Below are positions 9,350-20,573 of a DNA stretch of 64,000 nt, one piece after another (positions within the stretch are counted from its first letter, which is position 1; each line of letters opens with the position of its first letter). The notes beneath the pieces were generated by a model, which did no database searches, had not been told where the DNA came from, and saw only the letters and a program-made list of their open reading frames with translations. Made by a program: the position numbers and the translations under genes. This stretch comes from Phymatolithon calcareum (lineage: Eukaryota > Rhodophyta > Florideophyceae > Hapalidiales): contig OZ345360.1 in NCBI GenBank assembly GCA_977006965.1, positions 2,046,001 through 2,110,000 of the forward strand, written 5' to 3'.

Positions 9350-11139
9350 TCAAATGCCGCTTGAAAAGAACTTACTTTCAAAGGAGGAGTCGTCCTTATA
9401 GTACCTATCGATTACATACTTTTTTAGGTAAGCTTTCCTGGTTTCATTTTTCGCGGAAAAGACATGATCCAAAGGTAACCACGTACTCTTGAACCGTTCT
9501 TCGCGAACATCTTGGTCGCTAATACCTCGTATCAGTCTGAAATTCGAGCTTGTTTTTGAGAATGAAAATTCCTTTGCTAGGACAGTACCAAGATCTTTGC
9601 CGCTGAAGTGGAAAGAGTGGTACTGAGATAGTTTGAATGCCGAAGGCACGTAAAAGAATTCCGATAAAATATCTTTCCACTTAATACAGTTGATGGTACA
9701 CGAAGGTACACATCTTGAGCTTGTAGCACTGGAACGCACAACGTTCATCATATCCTCAGGATTTTGCACGTCTCTTGCCCGAAACATCCTTTTTAGTCTG
9801 CTGAAAGCACCGTCACAAACGTTTTTAGTGTGGACTGCTACCAAAAAGTAGAGCATCATTTCATCAAAGTATCCAGAGCTCGCGAGCCAGCAACATATCC
9901 ATATCACCCATCGGTTCTTATTCTGGCCGCAACAATTATCTGCATGGAGCACTGGTTTCCGCGGCTGTGCTCCATGACGAGAAGCACGGTGTAATTCATG
10001 TGTATATAGCAGCATAATGTGGCGTCCAACACCACTACCATACCCTTAATTTCCTATAAGACTAGCTCCCTTCAAATTGTCATTACAGCTTGCATTTACA
10101 GCAAGCCCTTACAGATAGCATTACAGTCATTACAGTATCGCAGGTTTCGATGCGTACTTACACCATGAAGGATCACCAAGGGCAAATTCGAGAACCACGG
10201 CTTACAGCTTACAGCTGCTTTACACATCGCACAGCTGCTTACACTGTAAGCATTACAGCGGGGGGCTAGGAAGCCGCTTCGCGGCCTCCATATTCTTCTA
10301 TTGATCCATTTCTCATACTGCCAAGTCGTTCTTGATCCATTTCTTTTTCTATAAAGGTCGCCACGAAGCGGTGCCCTCGCGTTTTGCCAGGGAACAACCC
10401 GATCGCAGGCAGTGTGCCAACTTGTGCGTTTAACATATCACCTCATTTGCACTCTTTTTACCCGGCCAATGCCTCTCCGGAAGCGAGTACAGAAAGTTGT
10501 TCGATTGATGCTGTTAGATATGCCAAATATGTCAAACTTCAGCGGAGTTATAAAGTGGAGGTTTCCAGGCTGCCTTTTAAGGGAAGGAAGCAATACTTTT
10601 TCGCTTTCTCTGAAATCGGGCGCTCAGTGATTGTAGACGAAATTTCGAAGGCAGCTTTTCGCAGCTCTTCCCATTATAAGCGATACTTTTGAAATATATC
10701 TTTTTTTTAGCGTACCACTAGGGAGGTAACGGGTAGTTTCTTCGTATGCATAGTCGCGGCCGCGTGGACAAGGCAGTCCATGTAGCTCGCAATAACGGCG
10801 TAAGAATGCCAGCACAATTTCGGTGTTTGCAGAGTTTTTGCCTTTCCGTCCGTCACAGTAGTGCGTCATGTACGCATCACGAGTGATACTAGACGTGATA
10901 ATGGAAGCATGCTTGTTAATTGTGTTCCGAGATAGTTGAACAATTGCGCAAAATCCGTGTACACAGATCTCATTTCCTTGCATTGCACAGCGTACAGTTA
11001 TACGGGTATGAGATGTTTCTGTTTCTTTTTCGTCTCGGTGGCGTTTACGTGAGAGTGCTTGTTGGAAAAGTTCATTTTCTTCCCCAGATGGAGCGGCAAT
11101 GCACAGTAGAATATTACAAAAAATGTTGATCCGCTCCAC
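9350..11139 (-). pseudogene. DUF7869-like transposon protein, interrupted by a 600-bp insert
   Basis: The 5' part on the minus strand (10624-11139, 171 codons) has the cysteine/histidine-containing N-terminal region typical of these genes, including GRKGKNSANTEIVLAFLRRY. The 3' part (9350-10015, 221 codons) has HADNCCGQNKNRWVIW followed by VAVHTKNVCDGAFSRLKRMF. That pattern (D-x-x-x-GQNKNR ... HTxxxxDxxF) belongs to DUF7869, a transposase/integrase-like domain common in protist and algal transposons. Between the two parts lie about 600 bp (10016-10623) that carry a TTACAG-rich repeat. An insertion has therefore probably split the gene. The family name is from memory of the pattern. Confidence 0.6.
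10075..10265. repeat. TTACAG-rich irregular repeat
   Basis: TTACAG occurs eight times in about 190 bp, with related TTACAC copies and one inverse CTGTAA. It lies in the insert that splits the DUF7869-like gene. Dense short motifs like this are common at subterminal transposase-binding sites, so the insert may be a MITE. I could not find matching ends. Confidence 0.55.
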
Positions 11140-12060
11140 TTCATTTTACATGGCGAACTGGCGAGCAAGGCCGAGGCTACCCTGATAGGAACATTTAGGG
11201 GTACACGTACATCGCTCTAGGGAACGATAATAGTAGACATCGGCCTTGCTGAAATCATCAGACGACATAATTTATTGAACAGTGCGTATTGAGCGGAGGG
11301 CAAACAGTGTGTGCTCGTTAACAACTATGCAAGACATAATGATAATGGGAAAGACTTGAAAGTGCGCGGCAAGATTGTTGTACTGTAAAAACTCGTGAAG
11401 AAGAATGAGCACATTCCTGTGCTATACAAATATTAAATCTATAAGTTGTGCGGCAGCGTTGCTCTTCAATTCGATGGAAGCGCTGTCATCCAGTTAGAGA
11501 CCATCTAGAAGGCCGTTCAGAAACACGGCGCGCATACGCACGACAACACGCAGTTCGCGATTAATAAATTCAGGCGTTTTGGCGTGCTATCGAGAGAAGG
11601 TGTGGGAATCATGGTCGTCGCTTTAGACTCGTATAGCGACTCCTTCATTATTGTTTCGATGACGGGTCGCCAGTGGGTGTGTTTTGACGTGTGATCAAGG
11701 ACCGACAAAAACGTATTTTCTTGCAGTGGTCCAATTCGCCCACGACTGCTTTTTCACAATGTCTCCGCTTCTGGTCGACTTTTCAAAATCAGCGTTACAG
11801 CCTATCAAAACCTGAGGTTCGCATTCTGTCAAAACGATTTGTAAAATTAAAAAACAAATATGACCCATGTGTTCTACAAGACGTGTTACCCTTAGAGTTG
11901 TGAAAAAGAGGAAAAATTCTAAATTAACGCAAGCGCCCCGCGCACATGCAACATCGATCAAACGTTCCTTCTCAGAAGCTTGAAGACGGTGTGACGGCGA
12001 CAAGTGCGAACAGGAACCGACGTCCGTGTGTTCGTGGAAAACATCAGTGCATATGTTGGT
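11140..12060. other. No gene recognised; weak inverted repeat
   Basis: About 900 bp. The only structure seen is an 11-bp inverted pair, agcaaggccga at 11164-11174 and tcggccttgct at 11240-11250. The short frames have no family signature. Confidence 0.4.
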
Positions 12061-12063
12061 TCT

Positions 12064-12300
12064 GTCCCTATTGGGGACAAAAAGTATACTCTGTTCGGCC
12101 TCTTAGGACCGATAGGAACAAAAGTATAATTCATAATTGTGAAGATTGCCTCCTGCAGAAGAGAGGAGCGCCTTTTCTCTGGAATGGGACGAGATATCCC
12201 ATATCGCACTCTGATCAGTCTATTAGGATCAAAGGTATAATTCACAATTGTGAATATTGCACTGTGCACAAGACAGGAACTTGTTCTCTCTGGTATCTAG
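12064..12300. repeat. Two-unit tandem repeat with a 16-bp palindrome
   Basis: Two diverged units of roughly 115 bp share gtataattca(c/t)aattgtgaa and an element resembling tctctggnatnngacgag. In the second unit ATTCACAATTGTGAAT (12240-12255) is a perfect palindrome. In the first unit it has one mismatch. Such a symmetric core could be a binding site or a transposon end. No coding role is seen. Confidence 0.6.
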
Positions 12301-12721
12301 GACGACGGATCCGACATCTCTTGTATCCTCAAGTCAAAGAAAATTTACAAACGCAGAGTTCTTAACAAGCTCTTTAAGGCACCAGATCGTACTCAGAGCA
12401 CCCGAATGTCATTGATTATAGACGAAATCTGTGTTTCGGGAAGGGAGAGAGTTAGTTTCAAGAGAGTGTTTATTACGAGTAGAAGGTTCTAGGAGTGAAA
12501 AGTCAAACAATCTCGTATCCTCTTCATTGTGTTCACGTGAAGTGCATTAGTTGCAGTGAGTGACTCAAAGGTGACGAACACAGTGCTCGCACTGATCTTC
12601 TGCGTCCATGTGCGTCATTCGAAGATTTGCTCTGCCACAGTCGAGTTTGCTGTAGGGCGTTTCGAACGGATGGACCGTATATTGCTTTGAATGCGGCATT
12701 CTATTTGTGACCGTACGGCTC
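12301..12721. other. No gene recognised
   Basis: About 420 bp upstream of the C-terminal end of the second DUF7869-like gene. No motif or repeat was seen. Confidence 0.4.
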
Positions 12722-14603
12722 TTACCACCGCACAATTAGATCCGACACCTGACCCATTTCGTTCGTGTGAGCTTGCTGTACTTGACCAATCCAGAATGTG
12801 GCACGGTTAATATTGGATCCATCCGAGTCCCCTATCTGTGGTCGAACTGCGTCCATGTCTCCAGCCGAGTACCCGAAATTTAGACCTAGATCCGTAGCTT
12901 TGACAGCATCTTCGTCGTCCATGACATTCGTATTCTCAATGTTCTGCCTCGCTGTTTGAATCCGTAGGCTTACCTCGTGCAGATTTGGCAATATCTTTGT
13001 CTCCAGCAGAGGTATCTGAGAAAGATCTGGCGTGAGCAAGCAGAACGATTTTCCGTTGTTGAAGAGTTCCCAGTTATCGCTTAGGTTCACTTTGACAACG
13101 CAAATGGGTACAGAGAATTCGACCTCCTTCCGTTTCCGATGAGTAGAACGTGTAAACTTGAAATACCGAAAATGTGTCCATAATCAAGAGTTTGAGGCAG
13201 CATTGAGTCTCGCAAAGCTTGCTAAAGTTCGCCAGCTGTCTCATATCTGTGGCAAGCAGTGTTGGAGTGAACGATTATTAGAGCTCTTCGGCCAGCTGTT
13301 ACAAGGTCAGAGCTTCATTGTTCTGTAAGTGCACTGAAGTCCTAGTGAAGATCTGGTCAATATCTTCGTGGGTGTGACGCACTGGAAGAAATGACACGCA
13401 GATCTCCAACACGACTCCCATCGCGAAAAGTAACTCCATGTACGCCAAGATATACCTGTTCTTGTTTTCGCGAGTACATTTATCCATTTGAATGTACAGT
13501 ACAGGGGGAAGACGGCCGCGGCGAGCCTTATCCATAAGGAAGCGGTGAATAGTTTCCACAACGTGACTGGAACCCGTCTCGAACTCTTCTTTAAGTAGGA
13601 AAAAGTAAACATTTGGCACCGATCAATGTTCCTTAAATCCCACGAGACGAACCTTAAGAGACTCGCCACGAAGGTTTTTTGTCTTGAACACGAAGCGCGG
13701 CAACCCAAACGCGGACTGATCGGCACCGTTGAAAATGATGGAGCAGTATTTGTCCGGATACCGCATTTCTGAGCTACGTTTCATGGCATAATCCTCTCGC
13801 TCACGGGCGACAAAAGCAATATAAGTTTGCTTTTGGTCCATGATCACTCGAGATCTCTGCTCATTGAGACCAATATTTTCCAGGAAGTCACGGTAAAATT
13901 CACAGTCGACGCACTTGGCGAATCTGTGTATCTTCCTAAGCTTAACTTCAGGAATACTACTCTTCCACACACGAAGAAAATTGGACATCGAAACCAGAGG
14001 AAGAGTACATGTAGCGGGCTTGTCGGCGTAGTAATTTCGACGCATTTCATCGTAGACGTCTTTCTTCCGACTGTACGGGAGGTGGATCTCCCTCGAGTCT
14101 GGCATAGAACCTCCGATTGTCTTTGAAAGACGACGCAAGAAAACGACTTCGATCCTGCGAGAATACGCCTGTCCTTCGCGCGGAATGAATGAAATGGCCG
14201 CGGACGCTCGCGCACACTCCGTTTCTTTCACCGTGGCCAGCATAGAATAGGAGGAAGAAAGGGCTTTGATTAGGAAAGCGTTGCAAACGCGCTTGCTACC
14301 GAAGTTGAAGTGACCATCTTCTTGCAGAATGTCTTTCAATGAAAGCTTCCTTTCGGCTCGAGTCGTTTGCAGGATCTGCCTTCTCTGTGCAATGGTGTAA
14401 ATTTTGTCCGCTTCAACAGACTTGCAGCAGACCGGGTCGTTAGTGAACGGATCACAGTCCCCTCCAGCGTCTCTGTGGCGGCGCTTGGACAGTGCAGACC
14501 TCGACGGTACGTCGTTCTGTAGCGGACCGAATTTGGCACATGAAGAGCCCACAACGTCTGAAATTTTGGAATTGCGTATTGTCATTGTCTCAGTGATGAT
14601 CAT
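12722..14603 (-). pseudogene. DUF7869-like transposon protein, second family member
   Basis: The minus-strand frame 14603-13626 (326 codons) ends with a TGA at 13623-13625. It continues in the same phase to 13299, so one nonsense codon separates the parts. It contains a zinc-site-like FAKCVDCEFYRDF, then RENKNRYILAYMELL and SFLPVRHTHEDIDQIF, the DUF7869 core (ENKNR ... HTHEDIDxxF). After a disturbed stretch at 13100-13298 the C-terminal part resumes (about 13190-12722, including FSVPICVVKVNLSDNW and NRATFWIGQVQQAHTNEMG). The gene was therefore about 600 codons. It differs from the 9.3-kb gene in its core (HTHEDID against HTKNVCD), so these are two families. Confidence 0.65.
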
Positions 14604-14814
14604 GTCCTGCGAAGGTGTTTCGTTAACAGGGACGGATAGAGCGGATCATGAGATGGGCTGCAGTGTTTTACGAGGCGAAAGACGAGAGCGGTCGCCCCTT
14701 GACTTGGGTTTCGGAAGCGAGAGAGCTGGAATGGACGTCCAGTTCAACGCACTGCTAAGGTGAACAGGTATACGGTTGTGATGAGATTTGTACCTGACAT
14801 GAATCTACGTGCCG

Positions 14815-14851
14815 TACGTGGCGTACGCCGTACTATGGCGTACGCCACGTA
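14815..14851. repeat. 15-bp perfect hairpin with 7-nt loop
   Basis: Arm tacgtggcgtacgcc (14815-14829), loop gtactat, arm ggcgtacgccacgta (14837-14851). Each arm also contains the palindrome GGCGTACGCC. It is very GC-rich against AT-rich surroundings. Confidence 0.85.
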
Positions 14852-15772
14852 TGTCCCGTAGAAACGTCGATTCAGAAGCTCTTATTACACTGACCCTCGA
14901 AGTACGAGACAGCTCTGTTAGCACTGAAATTTATTTGATGAGTGGTCCTTAGGTTCCACTCTGGCGAAGAATATTTGCAATGCAGTCACTATAAAATGAC
15001 AAAAACAACCTTGGAGAGATCTGTACTTTACACAGCTCTCCTGACAATGTAGATATGTCGGTGTTGCACAACATCATAGATCATTCGAAGCAATCTTTAG
15101 TTCAGAATTTTGCAAGTGCTTCTGATCATATATGCCCCAGTGGCACATAGTTGGACCTTTTTTGGACCGTGACAGAAAACTGGAGAATACACCATAGTTA
15201 GCTGGAATCAACGAACTAATTGAGTAAGGTTCTTGTTTGTTGCGCAACACGGTAATATATTGTATTCCTCATCCCTGATGATCGCCTAAGTTAGTCTTAT
15301 TTCATATGTGAGACTAATATGATAAGAATCCAGATGATGGACGGATCTGTATTTTCAGGACTCTTTAGATGCAGCTCGATTCTGTGCATGATTCCATTGC
15401 TTCTGAAGGATGACGGCGCCTACTACGGTACCCACTCTTCAGCTTACGCTGTTCTTGCTGGAGTAATCCACATCTGCACGATCTGGAGCCTCGAATGCGA
15501 GACATCGATACAGTGAGGATGCGCACCGAATGTAGTCAGGGTTCAAAGTCAGTCGGTGATGGAGAAGGTAACACTCAAATCTTCCGCTTACTGTGACTTT
15601 ATAATTCCGTTCGTCATAGGACGTCGAAGTATCGATGATATGCACCGCTTTAATTCATAGCTGATTGACATTCGGTGATGGAGGGCAAACGTTTAGCCGT
15701 TCTGAATATTTCGAAATTTCACTACAAAAGCCCAAAGAGAATTGCAGTTTAGTTCAGAGTCAGTATATCTAA
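14852..15772. other. No gene recognised
   Basis: About 900 bp between the hairpin and the LINE. The short frames have no family signature. It probably includes the LINE insertion flank. Confidence 0.4.
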
Positions 15773-18403
15773 TCTGTTTCACGCAAATTAGAACAGGCAG
15801 AAAGAAAAGGATGGGACATTAGAGCAAGCAAAGGACCGAAATTCCAGACAAAGAAGTACGGGAGCAATATCGACTTCTTCGTCACAAAAGGAATAACAAT
15901 ATCCGCGCCAAAATCTCCAGAGGACATATGGACAGGGGCTACACAGCACAGGCCTGTATGTACGCGCCTTCGAAGCCGGCAAGTTCGTGACCCGAACCAG
16001 TATAAGCGACCAATCAGTGTAAGAGACCGAGATGACACACAAAGGAAAAATGAAATCAAGGAACGAATGCGTAGTCTCATTGAGGACCTCAAGGGAAGTA
16101 TCTCCCCCGAATCGGTATCCGATATCTACAGGGAGATTGTGGACTTAGGAGGAAAGTCAAGAAAAGAATCGAAGAAAGAATTCGCGCTTCGTAAGTACCA
16201 AGAAGGCATTCCCGGAGTCATCGAAGACCTCAAAAAGTGCAAAAATGCAAGAGATCTACACCAGGGGTACAAGAGACTTGTTAAAACCTGGTGTGATCCG
16301 TGGAGAACTAGAAAACGCACACCGGCACGCTATAAGTCATTTTGGAATACAGAGCTTGACAAAATGGCACTGAATCGGAAGAAACTTTACCGGAAAGCCA
16401 GATCATCCCAATCACCGGAAGACTGGGGCCGTTACCACGAGTGTAAGTACCAAATCAGAACCTTGGTGAACAAGAAGAAGAAAGAGCAGTATCAAGAATA
16501 CATCGCCGAGCTCGAGGAGAAGGATGGACCAGCGGCTTTGAAGCAACTTGCCAAGATGAAAAAGAAAATTCGAAGAAGAAAGCTAAGAAACGAGATGACA
16601 GGAAGCCCCATGAATTGCGCGAAATTCTCAGCCCATATCTCAGCGACATGCCATAGCACCGAAAAGTGGCAACCCGGACTAAGAAAATTCTCCTGTACAG
16701 AGGACATGAGGACAAAAATTGAAGCGGCTATCCGTAAAGCACCAAACGGAAAGGCACCAGGCTTAGACGAGGTGAAGGCTGAAATGCTAAAAGTCGATAT
16801 ATCGCTCAACGCCGAAGTGCTTACAGCCTTGTGGGAGGCCTGCGGGAGGTGTGGAGACACGCCTCTGCACTGGCAGAAAGCGCTCCTCGTCCCAATACAC
16901 AAGAAGGGGTCACATGAGGACCCCGGAAACTACCGACCGATTTCTTTGCTGAGCCACGCAAGGAAAATTATTGAGACAGCTATCGATATGAAGCTGCGCA
17001 CAGTATACGCAAACCACTGGTATCAGCTTGGGTTCCAAAAGGGGAAGAGCACTGAACTGGCCATCCTAAGAGCTACTGAGCTACTAAAAGAGGATCAGAG
17101 ATGTGTAGCAGTATTGGACCTTAAGGCTGCCTACGACACAGTACCGAGAGTACACCTGGTGAACAGAATGAGACAAGTACTGCCCAAGGAGATCTGCGCA
17201 ATGGCAGAGGCGTTCTTGACACCATCCTGGGTAGCAACAATTGGTGATGCGAACAGGAACTGGTTTCTAGAGGACAGGGGAGTCCCACAAGGGTCCCCTC
17301 TCAGTCCAAGCCTCTACAACATCTTCATGGATGAATTCGCAGAACGAATGAGCCGGGCATCAAAAACCTGGGCTGAAGTACCGGCTATCCTCTTCGCAGA
17401 CGATGTTCTTCTCTCTGGGAAATCACCCGCGGCACTGCAAGGACTATTGGATATAGCTACCCAGTGGGCACAAGAGCGAGAGATGACTTGGAACACTAAA
17501 CAAGGGAAAAGCGAAGTCCTAGAATCAGAAGAAACATTGGGCAAGACATTCAAGCTAGCGAACAAGGTGCTAGCACAAGTTCCGGAGGTCACGTACCTTG
17601 GAGTATCCCTAGACCCCGGAGGAGTTACAGATACGTTAATGATGCAACGACTAAAGAAATCAAGGACGGCCGTGTACGAGTTGCGTACACTGGGAGTGTT
17701 CAAGAAAGGGCTGAGTATACAGAAGTGTATTCAGATATACAAGGCACTAGTACAGCCACGCTGGGAGTACGCAATGCACTTAACGCCCTGGACAGAAGAC
17801 GTACAAAATGCCGTCAAGGAAGTAGAAGCAACATTCTTCAATCAAGTATGCGGGCCACTGGCCCGAGGAAGGACGGATAGGCTCCGTCTCCTGTGCCGGA
17901 TCCAGGCGGCCGCACATCGACGAGAAATGTTGGCCTTCAAAATGCTGAGAAGGAACAAGGCGAAAGAACGTATGTATTCAAAGGAAGTGCCAGAAAGAAG
18001 AAACAACGATGAATGGCAGTACACGAAGAAAGATATCGCCGCGATGGAGACCAGAGAGCCGTTCGGTGAAGCGGTAAAGCATATCCAAGCAAACCAATCG
18101 TCGCAAGCACTTCGATCGAAATTTCTGGAAATGGAAGGAGACCGCCTAGAATCGAAGCGGAAAAGAAAGATACCATACGACAAAACAAGAGAATTGCCAG
18201 CAATCCTCAAGTTCCCCAAGGTGAAGCACAGACAACTCGCACTGCAGTATGCCTGTGGCAGATTCCCACAGGTGTCAACAACAAGTATGACTGAAGAATT
18301 CGGCACCAGAGCCAGAGAGCATATGGAGACCCTTGAACGCACGCTAGCAGGGTACGAACTCGAAGGAGAAAAACGACTGGAAACAGAAAAGGCGCTAGAT
18401 TAG
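15773..18403 (+). CDS. LINE polyprotein: endonuclease remnant and reverse transcriptase, open frame
   Basis: The enzyme nicks target DNA and reverse-transcribes its own mRNA at the nick. The frame is open for 876 codons. The first about 100 codons hold the end of an APE-type endonuclease (SNIDFFVTKGITI, then TQHRPVC, the usual final histidine motif). Reverse-transcriptase motifs follow: GNYRPISLLSH (about 16930), catalytic LDLKAAYD (about 17115), GVPQGSPLSPSLYNIF (about 17280) and FADD (about 17395). A long basic thumb and C-terminal region has LVQPRWEYAMHLTPW. The first Met is at 16067, which would skip the endonuclease, so the start is not real and the copy is 5'-truncated. The uninterrupted frame suggests a fairly young insertion. 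Confidence 0.85.
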   Translation, partial: SVSRKLEQAERKGWDIRASKGPKFQTKKYGSNIDFFVTKGITISAPKSPEDIWTGATQHRPVCTRLRSRQVRDPNQYKRPISVRDRDDTQRKNEIKERMRSLIEDLKGSISPESVSDIYREIVDLGGKSRKESKKEFALRKYQEGIPGVIEDLKKCKNARDLHQGYKRLVKTWCDPWRTRKRTPARYKSFWNTELDKMALNRKKLYRKARSSQSPEDWGRYHECKYQIRTLVNKKKKEQYQEYIAELEEKDGPAALKQLAKMKKKIRRRKLRNEMTGSPMNCAKFSAHISATCHSTEKWQPGLRKFSCTEDMRTKIEAAIRKAPNGKAPGLDEVKAEMLKVDISLNAEVLTALWEACGRCGDTPLHWQKALLVPIHKKGSHEDPGNYRPISLLSHARKIIETAIDMKLRTVYANHWYQLGFQKGKSTELAILRATELLKEDQRCVAVLDLKAAYDTVPRVHLVNRMRQVLPKEICAMAEAFLTPSWVATIGDANRNWFLEDRGVPQGSPLSPSLYNIFMDEFAERMSRASKTWAEVPAILFADDVLLSGKSPAALQGLLDIATQWAQEREMTWNTKQGKSEVLESEETLGKTFKLANKVLAQVPEVTYLGVSLDPGGVTDTLMMQRLKKSRTAVYELRTLGVFKKGLSIQKCIQIYKALVQPRWEYAMHLTPWTEDVQNAVKEVEATFFNQVCGPLARGRTDRLRLLCRIQAAAHRREMLAFKMLRRNKAKERMYSKEVPERRNNDEWQYTKKDIAAMETREPFGEAVKHIQANQSSQALRSKFLEMEGDRLESKRKRKIPYDKTRELPAILKFPKVKHRQLALQYACGRFPQVSTTSMTEEFGTRAREHMETLERTLAGYELEGEKRLETEKALD

Positions 18404-18675
18404 CTCTTACTATTTAGCAAGACACTCATAGAACGCATGGAGAACGAAGAAGGCCTGTATTAATCCGCAGAATGCAAGGCAAAAAGTGGTCGAGTCCAAG
18501 CACCAACAATCCCGTAGAGGACTGAGATAGGACTACTTTGAGTCCTAAGTTTTCCCGTCTGCGATTCTAGTGGACGTTTTGTGAGCTACACAAAGGTAGG
18601 TAGCACCAGAGGAAGCCTTGCCCATATCTTCGGAAGTCTGTGGGGCTTTTAAATAAACTTGAAAGGAAAAAAAAG
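15773..18675 (+). mobile_element. Non-LTR retrotransposon (LINE), 5'-truncated, with 3' tail
   Basis: The element consists of the reverse-transcriptase frame, a 3' UTR of about 210 bp and a tail at 18616-18674 (ccttgcccatatcttcgg ... aaataaacttgaaaggaaaaaaaa). The last part of this tail reappears in the 88-bp element at 44094-44181. The 5' border is set by the start of the open frame after the TAA at 15770-15772. A real transposon border there was not found, nor was a target-site duplication. Confidence 0.75.
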
Positions 18676-18829
18676 GTATACTTTTTTAACAGACTTGTTT
18701 CCCGTCACATCTCCCGTCAAAGAACCATTCTGTACTGTGAGGCGGTCCTGAATACTGCTCTTTCGAATTGAGATTCTTCGCGGAATGCTCTCACCTCCTG
18801 CATTTTCCAATAGAACTTTTTCTCTGAAT

Positions 18830-19093
18830 CTAGAATACTTGCCACAAATCGAGTTTTAGATTCTCCAGGCCGAAAGATGTGTCCTCATCTCTTTCACTTT
18901 CTTGTTCGGACAGGCATACAAGCATGTATTCCATCGCTCTACTTGTCCAGATCAATGACTTTATGAAAGTTGCAGCACTTTTTTCTTCCTCAAACATCCG
19001 CTCGTCGAGTGACGCTTCGTAGTCATCCCAAAGTGTGTCCGCACAACCTTCTCGACACTTACCCTTCTTGGAGCCAGTAAGGCATGATTGCAC
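18830..19093 (-). CDS. Unrecognised 87-codon frame
   Basis: An acidic, protein-like composition (WDDYEASLDERMFEEEKSAA) and no ATG at its start (GTG). It may be the remnant of a transposon gene. Nothing in it identifies a family. Confidence 0.2.
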   Translation of the reverse strand: MQSCLTGSKKGKCREGCADTLWDDYEASLDERMFEEEKSAATFIKSLIWTSRAMEYMLVCLSEQESERDEDTSFGLENLKLDLWQVF

Positions 19094-19350
19094 ACCTCAG
19101 TTCTTCCTTTCCTTCAGCTTTCCAGCAAGGTGATAAACTATTTCTTGGACTTCGTCACAACGTGATTCTCGCGGCGGATGATGGGATACCACAGTGTAAG
19201 AAGACATAGCTCTAGCCTCTCGTGTGTCTTCGCTCTAATCATCATTGAAATTCTGTGCTCCATATTTATGGTACAATTCGCCTGTGCCACAGTATGCAGA
19301 TTTCAAAGGCGCATACCCTCCTTACGTACTTTGCGTTCGTACTCAATTAA

Positions 19351-20105
19351 CACTCAATTTGGGAGTAAACCGGCACTTTTTTTGCATTTTTACACGGACC
19401 ATGTTTTTTGTTTCTCTGCCGACATCATTTATTTTTTTCGGAAATGGTGGAGAGAACCCCTACGACTACAGATCTGTAGCGCTCAAGCTACCTTCTTGCT
19501 TCGTTAGGAAGAGAGAGGCGATGTAAGTTTGCTCGTACATCGATTTTGCACTCGGAGTATTAGTGCATGTGTCATCGATAGGCGCTAAAGAAACGCAGAT
19601 TTTGGAAGCAAACTTACAAAAAATGATACTATATTCATATCATAATATGTGTGCGGTGTTTCGAAGGGGTTTGGGAGGAGTCGTGCCAAATCAATTCGGT
19701 CATGCGCCGTTGCAGTGCACAGTTGTCTGCCTCAGGCGCTCTTACTGTAAATGCTCTCATGCTTAAGACACTTCTTGGCCAATGCAGAGCTTTAGTGCGG
19801 TCCGTCATTTAGCGCACAAACTGCCCCCGACCCGTCGCATGCTAGCATGCGCCGTTTTCTAATTTTTTGATAACTTTTGTCGTGACACATTCCCGCGAAA
19901 AATTGTGAACTGGTAATTTTTGCAGCCTCTTCCTGGCTTGTTCACTCTCGCAATCGCTGAACCGAGGTTCGTTTCGTCTTTTCCATTCCGTTCTCTACCA
20001 TTACCGCCAAAAAAATTCACTGCTAGCTTGCCATGTGCGAAAATCGGTGCTTACAATATTCCTGAAAACAGCGTTTTGGGTGCCGGTTTACTCCCAAATT
20101 GGGTG
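19351..20105. mobile_element. piggyBac-like non-autonomous element (755 bp) with TTAA flanks
   Basis: The 26-bp inverted ends are CACTCAATTTGGGAGTAAAC... (19351-19376) and its complement (20080-20105), with one mismatch. Both are flanked by TTAA (19347-19350 and 20106-20109). TTAA duplication is the hallmark of piggyBac transposition. No transposase frame is present, so it would need an enzyme supplied in trans. Confidence 0.75.
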
Positions 20106-20164
20106 TTAAATATCGAGTTATTGATATTTCATTGCCCCTATCATACACACATTTTCATCGAAAA

Positions 20165-20568
20165 GCCCATTTTACACGACACAAATCAGGCGTGTGCGTG
20201 CGAATTTGGCATATCGCTGTAAGCGAACGATTGGTTCTCGTGAGTTAGGATTTACACGGGCTCACGTCTATCATAAAATCCTCACGCAAAAATCTCGACT
20301 CCCTTCGGCGCAGATTTGGGGTGGCGTAAGTTGCGTGAGGATTTATGATAAGAACTTACAGCATTGCTGGCGCCATGATTTCAAAAACGGCCAAATTTGA
20401 ATGAATGAATTACTACTCGAGTAGGCTTACCTCCACTTTCACGCACAACTGTAATATGTGGCGGTGCACACAAAAAATGTGTGTTGTAAAACACTCAAAT
20501 TAGCGTAGAAAATATCCTATGACAAATACACACGTCTCACGCTCGATTTGTGTCGTGTAAAACAGGCC
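20165..20568. mobile_element. MITE, 404 bp, with 20-bp TIRs and an inner hairpin
   Basis: Ends: gcccattttacacgacacaaatc (20165-20187) and gatttgtgtcgtgtaaaacaggcc (20545-20568), matching over about 20 bp. Inside, tatcataaaatcctcacgcaa (20268-20288) pairs with ttgcgtgaggatttatgata (20333-20352). The target duplication is not clear. No protein is coded. Confidence 0.7.
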
Positions 20569-20573
20569 TAAGC

